From the NCBI GenBank assembly GCA_022561895.1, contig JADFQH010000005.1, forward strand, positions 1 to 23,957: DNA of 23,957 nucleotides, written 5' to 3'. Below the pieces are notes generated by a model. The model had not been told where the DNA came from. It worked only from the letters and a program-made list of their open reading frames with translations, and did not search any database. Each line of letters opens with the position of its first letter. The first letter of the stretch is position 1. Below are positions 1-7,337 of the stretch, one piece after another. This stretch comes from Methanobacteriota archaeon. GTDB lineage: Archaea; Halobacteriota; Halobacteria; Halobacteriales; Halalkalicoccaceae. The position numbers and the translations under genes are program-made.

Positions 1-831
1 TCGAGATAGAGGACGAGATCAGACGGGAGTACGGCTGGCGACTCCGGCTCTACCATCGCCAGGACCTCCTCGGGGAGATTTATAATACGACGCCCGGACT
101 GGCGAAACACCATCTCGACGTGAACCTCGGGTTTGAAACCGGTCATCTCGCGACGCTCGAGGAGCTTCGCGACGAGCGACTCGACGCGATTACCGAGCGG
201 CGGGACGAGGCGACGGATCTTCGGCGGGGTCCGGCGGTCGTTCTTCACGTCATCCCCAACGGAATCTTCTCGACCGAGAAGCGACGGGTCTCCTCGGAGC
301 TTCCCGACCCGTGTCTCCTCTCGGGAGGGGCCTCGCCCGCAGTTGACGCGAGAAGCGAGCTGAAGATCGCGTACGACCATTTCGACGAAAGCGAGTACAC
401 CGAGTATGCGCTCCTCAGGACCGACGGTCTCTACGAGGCGGTCACGACGGCGCTGTTCGAAGGGTCGAAAAACGACTCGGTGCTGTCCGGCGGCGTCGAT
501 GGCTCTCCAGCCCTCGATGCATCGGCGATCGTCGCCGTCCGAGAGAGTCTCGCTCATCTCGCGACGATGGGGTTTTCGGCGACTGCCTCGATCTGGATTA
601 CGATACTTGACGCCACGGATGCGCGTCTCGATTCCGGACGGCACAAAGAGGAACGCTCGCCCGCTCTCGGGTTCGATCGGGATGCGTGACTCCGCGGGCG
701 TCACTGCGGAGCTCGAACCGATCCTCTCCGAGCTATGGCGGGCCTTTGGCTACCCCGATGGTACGCCCCACATCGAAGACGGCGAGTGGGCCGGCGAACC
801 CGTCACCGTTGGAAATCTCCGCCTTCCGTGA
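1..831 (+). pseudogene. C-terminal part of probable AlbA_2/Schlafen-type protein, frameshifted
   Basis: A reading frame is already open at the window edge (frame starting at base 3) and runs to a stop at 687-689. Its region around residues 60-85, with GPAVVLHVIPNGIFS, and the later YALLRTDGLYEAVTTALFEG resemble the C-terminal half of haloarchaeal AlbA_2/Schlafen-related putative DNA-binding proteins. I recognise this from memory of the family only. The usual tail of such proteins (LWRAFGYPDGTPHIEDGEWAG) lies in another frame and ends at 829-831, so one frameshift somewhere about 600-680 appears to separate body from tail. The N-terminal AlbA_2 domain would be outside the window. The gene is either an old pseudogene or carries a sequencing indel. 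Family assignment is tentative. Confidence 0.45.
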
Positions 832-1221
832 GCGCGAGTCCGATGGCAGAAAGATTTATTATGCGCCATGCTATAGCATATCATGTACTCGCCGCAACGG
901 TCATCCGCGGCAGGTATCGAAACCAGCCGTATCGCTCATAGACTGCCATACAAAAACGGAACCAACCGACGATAGATCGGCAATCAGACACCACGCGAAA
1001 CTGCCTCGTCCCCGACTGTCCCGCAGTCGGCGAACCACGCATCGCTCGCTAACCATCCTCTCCGGACGGTTCGGCCCGTCAGCCCGACCCACCGGTGCTG
1101 AGTTCGATTGCAACCCTCGCATTTGACTTTGAGCGACTGTACTCCCTACGGAGTCCCAACAACCGATTCCTAACAACTGATCTCCAAGAACTGATTCGCG
1201 ACAACTAATTCCCAAGAACGG
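832..1221. other. Intergenic stretch without a convincing gene
   Basis: Nothing reads as a gene here. A TATA-like GATTTATTA lies at about 853-861, followed by a perfect 12-bp palindrome ATGCTATAGCAT at 868-879. A hairpin CCGACTG-tcccg-CAGTCGG sits at 1012-1030. The right end (about 1150-1206) is a degenerate tandem repeat. The small open frames on both strands have low-complexity or Arg/Ser-rich translations typical of shadows. Confidence 0.5.
1150..1206. repeat. Degenerate short tandem repeat (about 16-17 bp period)
   Basis: Units related to ACAACTGATTCCCAAGA recur three to four times with substitutions (AACAACCGATTCCTA, ACAACTGATCTCCAAG, AACTGATTCGCG, ACAACTAATTCCCAAG). The run ends just before the stop codon of the minus-strand DUF2062 gene. 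No function can be assigned. Confidence 0.5.
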
Positions 1222-1707
1222 TCAGTCGGAAAGCTGCTCGGGCAGCAGTTCCGTGACTTCGATGTCGCGCCGGCGGTACTCCTGAACGAGCCGGAGCGCG
1301 AGGAGATAGCCGACGACGGTGAAGACGACCGCGAGGATGAGATTTCCGACCAGCAATCGGGTGACGATCTCCGGTCCTGCGGAAAACGACACCTCGGAGC
1401 GCGTTGCTCCCGGAACCGATCCGAGGAGGACGGTCCCGAGCCAGAAGCTCGCCGCGTAGACGCCCCACTTCGCGACGGGGTTGAGGACGAGTACGGAGGC
1501 AAACAGCGCGATCTTGCTCACGCGCTCGAAGAGGTAGGCGATGACGAGAAACAGGAGCAGTCCAGTGCCGAGCGTCGGAAGTGAGGTGATGAAGACGCCG
1601 AGTGCGAAGCTCGCGGCGATGTCGTGTGGCGGGTGATCCTCCGCGGAGATCGCCTCGAACTCGGCTTCGATCCCGGCGCGGTACGACGACAGCTTCTCGC
1701 GGAGCAC
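1222..1707 (-). CDS. DUF2062 family membrane protein
   Basis: The 161-residue protein has a charged N-terminus (about residues 1-28), a first hydrophobic segment with the family-type run ASFALGVFITSLPTLGTGLLLF, a second around IALFASVLVLNPVAKWGVY, and a third near LVGNLILAVVFTVVGYLLAL, ending in a charged tail. This agrees with DUF2062, a small integral membrane family of unknown function found widely in archaea and bacteria. The start is GTG at 1707; an in-frame TGA lies a few codons upstream, so this is effectively the only start. It stands alone, with the TumE-type pair about 140 bp upstream on the same strand. Nothing in the neighbourhood suggests a specific role. Confidence 0.8.
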   Translation of the reverse strand: MLREKLSSYRAGIEAEFEAISAEDHPPHDIAASFALGVFITSLPTLGTGLLLFLVIAYLFERVSKIALFASVLVLNPVAKWGVYAASFWLGTVLLGSVPGATRSEVSFSAGPEIVTRLLVGNLILAVVFTVVGYLLALRLVQEYRRRDIEVTELLPEQLSD

Positions 1708-1844
1708 TGGCTGGGTGAATGGCGCAAGAAGGGATCAAGGCTTCGGAGTCGGTTTTCTATTCGTGTGAAAGCACGGTACGGTGTGAGCAGAACTGATCCA
1801 TTCATATGGATGGTGTTATCGATGGTACGTGAGTACCGGGTAGC

Positions 1845-2270
1845 TCATGCAGTGAGTTCACCACTAGCCTCGTCCTCACTCCGACCGATAAGCGACACTG
1901 ATACGTCGAACGTGATCCGGTCGTACTTCACGATTGGGCGTTTTGCGGCACCGTTTTCGATGAACTCGACGACACCGTAGGCGGCCATACGGCGTAGCTG
2001 TGCGTGGACGTTGCTCTTATCGCGCTCTACGAGCCGCGCTGCCGCGCTGATACTTGCTGGTTTCTTGGCGCGAATCGCTCGCAGGAGTTCGAACGTCGAA
2101 TCGTTGAACACCGAGAACGCCGTGGTCGTATCGGGAAACACGAGCGTCGGTGGTTTCGAGTCCCCATCGGGATCGAAACCGGGTTCCGGTTCGACCGTCA
2201 CGCGCAGGGTGCGCGCCCATTCATCGGAAACGTTCTCGGGCGTTTTTGTCCTGTGGGTTTCTTCGGTCAT
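1845..2270 (-). CDS. Winged-helix antitoxin/regulator of a TumE-type pair (HVO_A0114-like)
   Basis: This 141-residue protein has an acidic N-terminal segment (RTLRVTVEPEPGF) and a central winged helix-turn-helix (about residues 60-110: FELLRAIRAKKPASISAAARLVERDKSNVHAQLRRMAAYGVVEF). The C-terminal strand is followed by an acidic tail. It resembles the HVO_A0114 group of putative DNA-binding proteins, which commonly sit beside TumE-type toxins in haloarchaea. Its ATG overlaps the expected stop of the upstream toxin frame as ATGA, the normal coupling of such pairs. It would bind and neutralise the toxin and repress the shared promoter; that role is inferred from family and context. The gene looks intact although its toxin partner is frameshifted. 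Confidence 0.7.
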   Translation of the reverse strand: MTEETHRTKTPENVSDEWARTLRVTVEPEPGFDPDGDSKPPTLVFPDTTTAFSVFNDSTFELLRAIRAKKPASISAAARLVERDKSNVHAQLRRMAAYGVVEFIENGAAKRPIVKYDRITFDVSVSLIGRSEDEASGELTA

Positions 2271-2637
2271 GTGTCGTAGTCCTCCGGGGATGGTCCGAAC
2301 GGTTCGACCTCGATTTCCCCCAAAACCGATCGTAGACGGTAGCTACCGATCCCGGAAACGAGTACTCGTGATCGAGGTTGCCGCCGACGTGGCGGTGGTG
2401 AGTGCCGTCGCCGTGGTCGTTGTCGTATCTCAGCATTGTACCCTGCTCCTCGCCGATCGGCCACGCAACGTCATCGGGTGCGAGCGCCGGATCAACACCG
2501 TAGTGAAGGGAGTAGCACGCTCCCGGCGGGTAGCGCTCGGGATCTGCCGGGTAGATGAGCTTGTAGCGGACGAACACGCCCGGACGCACCGGACGAGTTT
2601 CGTTGTACTTCACAGCAGGGGTGTCGCCGTTGGCCAT
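2267..2637 (-). pseudogene. TumE-like toxin, single-base frameshift
   Basis: From ATG at 2637 the frame reads MANGDTPAVKYNETRPVRPG and continues to GTMLRYDNDHGDGTHHRHVGG, the characteristic region of TumE/DUF6516-type toxins, then VYDRFWGK. At the run around 2315-2325 (minus strand GGGGGAAATCG) the natural C-terminus IEVEPFGPSPEDYDT moves to another frame. That frame ends with a TGA overlapping the antitoxin ATG at 2267-2270. The span is 371 nt, exactly one short of a multiple of three, so one lost base explains it. Uncorrected, the product carries a scrambled tail ending at 2221. A homopolymer sequencing error is a serious alternative. Confidence 0.7.
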
Positions 2638-2663
2638 CCTCGTTCGTTGGTACCCCCCACAAC

Positions 2664-2672
2664 GATATAAAC
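2664..2672 (-). promoter_or_regulatory. TATA box of the TumE-type operon
   Basis: On the minus strand GTTTATATCG lies about 30 bp upstream of the toxin ATG at 2637. This spacing fits a largely leaderless haloarchaeal transcript reading the toxin and then the antitoxin. Confidence 0.55.
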
Positions 2673-3087
2673 CTGTTCGCTGCATCTGGCGTCTCTGAAA
2701 CCGGGGGAGCGCTTCGTAGCGACAGTGAGTACGATTGTGGAGCAAGGCAGTGCAACGAAGGAAAATCGGATGCGTGTTTTCGGATTAAACGTGTTTTCTG
2801 TGTCGTCGGAACCTACTGGTACACCCATTCGACAGCTTTGGGAACTGTGAACTATCCCACTCTTTTCGCTCGCCTCATACAAGAGTCGTTCCTCGCGGTT
2901 GGAGGCTCCACCTCGAATTGCGCTGAATCGCCGGGATGGGCGGATTTTCGCGGATTTACACTTTCGAGCGTGACGGTCGCGTCTAGCTTTCTGAGACTGC
3001 CGAAAAGTTTGAGAGGTGGTCTGACTAAACCTCTGAGGGTTTCAAAAATGGATATCGTCTCAAGATGGGGAGATAAAAAAGAATCTG
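2673..3087. other. Non-coding flank; 3' side of the chromosomal pilin operon
   Basis: No credible gene is seen. The part from about 2930 to 3060 resembles 9680-9800 inside the provirus: both contain TTTTCGCGGAT, a GAGCG/GCTCGC block, a TTGAGAGGT or TCGAGAGGT block, ACTAAA/ACTAGG and TCTGAGG-GTTTCA. The similarity of the two pilin loci therefore extends beyond the coding regions into the 3' flank. Confidence 0.5.
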
Positions 3088-3521
3088 TTATTCGCTGTCT
3101 TCGTCGTCGCCAGTCGTCACATCACTACTGTAGATCACGCTGCCCGACGGTTCGTGAACGAGGGTAAGGGTGATGTCTTCATTTTCGTGCTTCTTGTCGC
3201 CATCATCGACCTCTATTGCTAGAACCTCATTCCCACCAGCCGAGAGATTGTCCCCGTCACTATCAACGCTGAGATCATCCTCAGTGCCGTCAGCACTGAA
3301 CTGGATGTCGCTCAGATTGAGTTGATCGCCACCCTGATGTGAAAGAACGACTTCACCGTTCTCTTCGCCGGTTTCGAGGTTGAGGGTTGCTTGTGGAGCG
3401 GTCTCATTCGAGTCGCCCATCGTGAGGACGAACGTGCCAACCACCGCGGCGAGGATCACAGTGATGGCGACCATGGGACAACGCCGATAACTGGTGAGAC
3501 GGCGCGGTTGTTAGTTTTCAT
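3088..3521 (-). pseudogene. Type IV pilin-like protein, frameshift in the N-terminal helix
   Basis: From ATG at 3521 (overlapping the previous pilin stop as ATGA) the frame reads MKTNNRAVSPVIGVV and then leaves frame. The rest of a normal pilin, MVAITVILAAVVGTFVLTMGD and an acidic head ending VHEPSGSVIYSSDVTTGDDEDSE, continues in the next frame to 3088. Comparison with the expected GTC-CTC-ATG shows one base missing at about 3475-3478. The break falls in the conserved prepilin peptidase/assembly helix, so the uncorrected gene would not give a pilin. The head ending is close to that of the provirus pilin at 9875 (VHEPSNSVIYSGSVTTGETGE). A sequencing error is possible. Confidence 0.75.
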
Positions 3522-3910
3522 TGGGCAGTGACCTCGTAGGTTGCAACCACCGTGTCGTCGACTACAATACTGATATTACCATTGCCATTCACGTCAAACG
3601 TGCCGGTAGAGCCGGGACCTTCCAACCCACTTACACTCTCTCTATTATTATCTATTGGATCACCTACCGCTTCTGCGTCACCGCTTAGATTGTCTCCGCC
3701 TTGGTGAGTAACTGTCACAGTATCTCCATCCTCACTGAACGAAAGGCTCGCTTGCGGTCCACTATCTCCGATCCCATCCCCGAGTCCAAGAACGAACGCG
3801 CCGATAACTGCCGCGAGAATCACGGTGATCGCAACCATGAGGATGACTCCAATGACTGGGGACACGGCAGAATCGTCGCCTGAGAGTCCGAAATTCGTTT
3901 TATCGATCAT
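3518..3910 (-). CDS. Type IV pilin-like protein (archaeal pilin N-terminal domain)
   Basis: This 130-residue protein starts MIDKTNFGLSGDDSAVSPVIGV, with a short basic/polar leader, then the haloarchaeal type IV pilin segment SPVIGVILMVAITVILAAVIGAFVLGLGDGIGDSGPQAS and a small acidic beta-rich head (about residues 60-130) with the recurrent HQGGD motif. The leader is expected to be cut by the prepilin peptidase just before the hydrophobic assembly helix. The product would be a surface pilus or adhesion subunit. Its ATG overlaps the upstream pilin stop as ATGA (3907-3910), and its own stop overlaps the next pilin, so three pilins are translationally coupled. Confidence 0.85.
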   Translation of the reverse strand: MIDKTNFGLSGDDSAVSPVIGVILMVAITVILAAVIGAFVLGLGDGIGDSGPQASLSFSEDGDTVTVTHQGGDNLSGDAEAVGDPIDNNRESVSGLEGPGSTGTFDVNGNGNISIVVDDTVVATYEVTAQ

Positions 3911-4323
3911 GGCTCGTAGGTTGCGAGTACCGTGCTGGTACTTCCATCGTCATAGACGAGATTGACAGTAGCGTCATCGTCAGTCTCACTGGTCGTGATC
4001 TGTGTTCCCGCAGAGAACGTATTACCATCGTCTACAGTTGTGTCGGCACTAGTACCGTCGCCCAACCGTAGATCGTTATCGTCAATCGAGTCTCCACCGT
4101 TATGCGTAAAGACAACATTCGTACCATCCCATTCCGCACTGATACTCGCCTGCGGGCCACTGTCTCCGATTCCGTCTCCAAGTCCGAGAACGAACGCGCC
4201 GATCACGGCGGCGAGGATTACAGTGATGGCGACCATCAGAATGACACCGATCACCGGCGATACACCACGGTCCTCTCCATCGAAAGGGCCGCGTACTGTC
4301 TGTCCGAGTGTTTTCAATTTCAT
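3907..4323 (-). CDS. Type IV pilin-like protein, first gene of pilin operon
   Basis: The 138-residue product starts MKLKTLGQTVRGPFDGEDRGVSPVIGV; a longer frame exists, but this ATG matches the start of the paralog at 10751 (MTLKTLKQKVSGLLSGEDRG). The hydrophobic pilin helix follows at about residues 25-50, then GLGDGIGDSGPQAS and an acidic head with HNGGD. It is a predicted pilus or adhesin subunit secreted through the archaeal type IV pilus pathway. No pilus ATPase, platform protein or prepilin peptidase lies nearby, so assembly must rely on machinery elsewhere. The upstream leader of roughly 90 nt contains a hairpin, and the promoter is shared in sequence with the provirus copy. Confidence 0.85.
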   Translation of the reverse strand: MKLKTLGQTVRGPFDGEDRGVSPVIGVILMVAITVILAAVIGAFVLGLGDGIGDSGPQASISAEWDGTNVVFTHNGGDSIDDNDLRLGDGTSADTTVDDGNTFSAGTQITTSETDDDATVNLVYDDGSTSTVLATYEP

Positions 4324-4345
4324 TGTTTGTCCGCACGAAAAGCGA

Positions 4346-4396
4346 ACGGGGCGGGGTGTGCTGCGGTTGGGTTGACCCAGTCCGACCACGCCCCGT
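4346..4396 (-). promoter_or_regulatory. Structured leader of the chromosomal pilin operon
   Basis: The transcribed leader between promoter and pilin start contains an outer stem ACGGGGCG (4346-4353) / CGCCCCGT (4389-4396) and, in its loop, an inner stem TGGGT-tg-ACCCA (4368-4379). The provirus pilin leader also has two stems, but with different sequences. A role in mRNA stability or translational control is inference. Confidence 0.45.
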
Positions 4397-4420
4397 CTCG
4401 CTGATTTCCGTGCTTGTTTT

Positions 4421-4446
4421 CCTATATGTTTGCCTATTTATATAAT
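4421..4446 (-). promoter_or_regulatory. Pilin operon promoter
   Basis: The minus-strand TATA box ATTATATAAAT lies at 4436-4446. A CCTATATGT block (plus strand) at 4421-4429 is at the same distance from the TATA core as in the provirus copy (10881-10889 and 10898-10907). Similarity to the provirus region continues to about 4482, covering a second TATA-like element for a divergent rightward gene. Confidence 0.6.
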
Positions 4447-4509
4447 CTTTTCGAGATAATCAGTAAGAGAATTTATAGTTGCAACTTCGAAGTCATCTCT
4501 GCGTCTACA

Positions 4510-4913
4510 ATGGCCGAGGAGGCATACCGGGAGCGCGTGGCGAGCTGATCCGATCGCTCTTGCGGAGAAAACCACCATACGGCGATCGGTGTGTTCCATT
4601 TATCCACTTGAAAACACGCCCGACGGCGTGCTTGCAACGATCCATGCCGCCGCCGCCCTGATCGTCACGACGCGGGATATCGCCGACGCCCTCGGACGTA
4701 CCATGGCTCGTCGATCCTCGTCTTTTCGGTTCACCCGAAGCGACTTTGTTCATAAACAGAAATGCGGATGCGTCCCGATCAGCCGGACTGTTCGCGACGA
4801 CGACCAGCCCAATATGCACACGGAAGAACTGTCTCGTGTACATATCGCCGCGAACAGTACTCTCAGTGTGGAACCCTCCGGGATCGGATCTCAGAGCATT
4901 GCTGGACGTTCAC
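4510..4913 (+). pseudogene. Gene debris containing a helix-turn-helix fragment
   Basis: After the divergent promoter region an ATG at 4510 opens MAEEAYRERVAS and stops after 12 codons. In another frame, about 4613-4705, the translation TPDGVLATIHAA-ALIVTTRDIADALGRT looks like the N-terminal winged-helix segment of common haloarchaeal regulators. The rest to 4913 has no frame that reads like a protein. I interpret the stretch as a decayed divergent regulatory gene plus unrelated debris. In the provirus the matching position is occupied by the intact gene at 10982, which is not similar in sequence. Confidence 0.35.
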
Positions 4914-5083
4914 CTACGCAGACGCAGGCTCCTCACCGCTGTCCTTCGTTGAGAACTCAACATCAAACTGGATTCGCTGATAAGGGAACGATGGACGCTT
5001 CGAGCTTCATCAGCGCTTTCGATAGTGACGAGCAGCGTCTCCGAGGTCGGGAAGTCGGAAAATGCGTCGTGAATCGTTGTCAT
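4914..5083 (-). pseudogene. Antitoxin remnant of a second TumE-type pair, HTH deleted
   Basis: From ATG at 5083, 6 bp after the stop of the toxin fragment, the frame reads MTTIHDAFSDFPTSETLLVTIESADEA, a plausible antitoxin N-terminus. The C-terminus appears in another frame as QRIQFDVEFSTKDSGEEPASA with a stop at 4914-4916. This aligns with the end of the intact antitoxin (YDRITFDVSVSLIGRSEDEASGELTA). The helix-turn-helix between the two parts is missing. The gene is therefore internally deleted and frameshifted. Confidence 0.6.
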
Positions 5084-5089
5084 GGGGTA

Positions 5090-5326
5090 TCAGTCCTCCG
5101 TGATGGATGGGTCGACTAGCTCCTTCGATATTTTGGACCAGAACCGCTCGTAGAGTTCGACAACCCCCGGAAATTCGATGTCTATCGGTTCGGGGTCGGA
5201 TGCGAGGTGCAGCTCGTGGCCCTTCGTGTCCTCCTGGGAATTGTCATAGCGTCGAATGGTCCCATCGTCGAGCGTCGCTATCTCGGCAGCATCGGGATCA
5301 CGCACACCGTAATGAAGCGCGTATCG
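5090..5326 (-). pseudogene. TumE-like toxin fragment, N-terminus lost beside the att site
   Basis: The frame reads RYALHYGVRDPDAAEIATLDDGTIRRYDNSQ and ends FPGVVELYERFWSKISKELVDPSITED. It aligns with the toxin at 2637 (SLHYGVDPALAP; LRYDNDHG; VYDRFWGK) and also shows what the unframeshifted C-terminus of that toxin should look like. Upstream of RYALHYG the frame soon meets stops and no start is available. The first third of the gene is missing, and the break is within about 40 bp of the att copy at 5368, which suggests loss during integration or later recombination at that site. Confidence 0.6.
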
Positions 5327-5367
5327 CCACCCCGATCGCTTCGCTCCTCACGTTACTCACCACAAAA

Positions 5368-5389
5368 ATGGGGTCGGAGGGATTTGAAC
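5368..5389 (-). repeat. Left att copy (tRNA-Trp 3'-end duplicate)
   Basis: Twenty-two bases are identical to 19661-19682, the 3' end of the tRNA-Trp gene plus one flanking base on the minus strand. The copy includes the T-arm half and the acceptor 3' strand. Downstream lies an integrase gene in the same orientation and spacing as at 8394, so this is the distal attachment site of the older element. Confidence 0.8.
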
Positions 5390-5450
5390 GTCCGAACGAA
5401 CCGTTGGTTACTGCCCTGTTCAACCGCCGTACCGCTGTCTGTTGCTGATT

Positions 5451-6429
5451 TCATGAATTGTCCTCCAAATCGAGGTTCTGAACGTAGCTCCGCCGCCGAT
5501 TCTCCATCTTCTCGACGTGGCTCGCCTTATCGTAGAAGCGTTCAATCACGTCCGGAGAAGCGTTCACCCGTTCCGCCGTGATTTCCATCGGCACGCCGCG
5601 ATCACGATGCCAAGTGATCGAACCCGTACGGATCTGATGCGGGGACCGCGAAGACGGGCACTTACTCGCGTGGTTCCGTTCGAGATACTCACACGAGTGC
5701 TTCTGTCGCCCATGCGGGCACGGGCCGCACAAGCACGGCTGCGTACCGAGGTACGCCCACGCCCGCACCGTCGAATCCGATGGGCGACCCTGACGGCCCG
5801 AAAACAACGGCTCCCGGCCGAACTCGTCGCGCTTCTCCGACCGCTCGCGCACAATGAATGCGTCGAGGACATCACATACCGTCTCGTTGATCGACACAGC
5901 GCTCGCCGTTCGCCTTCTTCTTCAGCGCCGTACCCGTCTGCGGGCGGTGGATGAACCGAAGATACTGCTTCTCCGCGTCGTAGTCGTCGAGATCCAACGC
6001 GCGCAGACCACTCAACCGACAGCCCGTGTTCCACAAGACTTCGATCACCGCATGACCGACCGTCCCGTAGCAGCCTCTCGAATCCCGGTAGTACGAGATC
6101 AGGGCCTCTGCATCCTCAGTCGCCAGCTTGATATCGCTCGTCTCATCGTCCGCCGACACCTCCGGGATCTCGACCTTCTCCGGCAGTTCCTCGTCAATCA
6201 CACCGATGCGCGCACAGTACCGGAGCAGCTTCCGGAGCGCGACCATCTGACCGTAGATCGTTGTCGGTGCGACACCCAGCCCGCGGCGATAGCGCGCGAA
6301 CTGATCGATGTCCCAGCCCGACACCTCGCCCATTCGCTCGATCTCGTTCGCCTCGCACCACTCGACGAACCGAGTCAATCGGTTGTGGTACGATCGAAGT
6401 GTCTTATCCGTCGCCCCCGTCGAACGATA
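5451..6429 (-). pseudogene. SNJ2-type tyrosine integrase, frameshifted and N-terminally truncated
   Basis: The N-terminal part starts within STGATDKTLRSYHNRLTRFVEW, aligning with residues 22-42 of the integrase at 8469. It continues through GWDIDQFARYRRG and the first catalytic region CRLSGLRALDL to about 5897. There one missing base moves the rest into another frame, which holds the Cys-rich insert, HQIRTGSITW (His and Arg) and RFYDKASHVE (Tyr). An in-frame TAA precedes the surviving N-terminus, and the first about 20 residues are gone. Its loss of function would leave this remnant immobile unless served by the neighbouring integrase. Confidence 0.85.
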
Positions 6430-6564
6430 TTAAAATATCTCATCGACGCGAAGCTTGTCGATAAAGAATATCCTGACGGCGGCTTCTATTCGATAACAGA
6501 CAAAGGCCGTGCGTATCTTGCGGGCGAACTGGACGCGAGCGATTTAGAAATAGATGCCGAGTAA
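6421..6564 (+). pseudogene. C-terminal stub of PhiH1-type winged-helix repressor
   Basis: The frame reads RTILKYLIDAKLVDKEYPDG, then GFYSITDKGRAYLAGELDAS, and stops at 6564. This is the wing and tail typical of haloarchaeal PhiH1 repressor-like regulators. The N-terminal recognition helix is absent, because the frame meets the truncated integrase head-to-head at about 6425. A deletion joining the two genes is the simple explanation. No function is expected. Confidence 0.65.
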
Positions 6565-6592
6565 CTGTCCGGAGAGGCTATTGCTGTCGCAA

Positions 6593-6874
6593 TTAACAGT
6601 TACTCTGCAAGTGCGCTCGTATCTCTCTTACGACCTCAAGTAGGTCTTCATCGGTTTGTTCTTTTGCGACACGGAGATCGTCCAGTTGATTTGCAAGTTC
6701 CTTCTGACGGCCGATCAACCGTTCGAGGTCGGAGAGTTGTTCAGCGATCTCGGGGAAGCGGATTCGTGCAATTGTGAAGTTCTCGAAGTCGTCTGGCGCG
6801 AAACTGCCGGTGGTTTCGCTCCACGGGTCTGAAGCGCTGGTCTGGGCCATGCTGGCTATATGACTTTTCATCAT
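6593..6874 (-). CDS. Small coiled-coil protein of unknown function
   Basis: The frame gives up to 93 residues; starts are possible at 6874 (MMKSHI) or 6850 (MAQTSASDPW). After an N-terminal WSETTGSFAPDDFENFTIARIRFPEI segment, residues about 45-90 form a heptad-like helix (IAEQLSDLERLIGRQKELANQLDDLRVAKEQTDEDLLEVV). A TATA-like TTTTAAATAC lies about 25 bp upstream of the longer start. I do not recognise a family. It is one of the few apparently intact genes in the remnant element and could be an oligomerising regulator or structural partner, but that is a guess. Confidence 0.5.
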   Translation of the reverse strand: MMKSHIASMAQTSASDPWSETTGSFAPDDFENFTIARIRFPEIAEQLSDLERLIGRQKELANQLDDLRVAKEQTDEDLLEVVREIRAHLQSNC

Positions 6875-7050
6875 ATATATCTTATCGTGTATTTAAAATT
6901 ATTTGATAAGCCCATTCGAGAAACGATTTCTTGATAGGTAATTAGGTCATACCTGATAACATAGGAATATTATATAATTTACCTGTCTGTATCGAGTAAG
7001 GGCGCACGAGGCAGCCGCGCAAGTAGAGGTGTAACGGTATAATAGAGCTT
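6875..7050. other. AT-rich intergenic stretch
   Basis: No gene is supported. The region is AT-rich with several TATA-like runs and separates the coiled-coil gene from the decayed membrane protein. Confidence 0.4.
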
Positions 7051-7275
7051 AGTAGCAAAGAGAAGCGGCGATTCAAGGTCGTCATCGGAATTGTTCTGCT
7101 TCTAATGGCCCCGAACGTCCTCGGCTCCATTTCTTTCGGAGGTGCGGCGGAGTTAGGTCACTCAGCGGGTGCTTTGGTAGGGTAGGTGCTCGCAGCAGGG
7201 GTGTTCGGCGGTTTTATCGCAGGGTGTCTAACGCTGGTCTCACGGCTGGGTAAAAGAGCGAGAAGTCTCAAGTAA
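7051..7275 (+). pseudogene. Small two-helix membrane protein with in-frame stop
   Basis: Translation from 7051 gives SSKEKRRFKVVIGIVLLLMAPNVLGSISFGG, a basic start and a hydrophobic helix. TAG at 7183-7185 is followed in the same frame by a second hydrophobic helix (VLAAGVFGGFIAGCLTLVSRLGKRARSLK) and TAA at 7273-7275. The hydrophobic continuity and positive flanks on both sides of the TAG suggest one original small membrane protein. No good start codon is visible upstream, so it is probably decayed. Similar small membrane proteins occur in many haloarchaeal elements, but I cannot name a family. Confidence 0.4.
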
Positions 7276-7337
7276 AACTACTCACATGTAATTCACATCA
7301 CCACCCTTATCTTCTATACGCACGTACCTACGAGCGC

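Noticed and set aside
1150..1206. Possible CRISPR array
   Set aside because: Units are degenerate, about 16 bp and without spacers of constant length; no cas genes are present.
4505..4843. Minus-strand 112-codon frame near the TumE debris
   Set aside because: No family-like sequence; it overlaps a plus-strand HTH fragment and has compositional features of a shadow.
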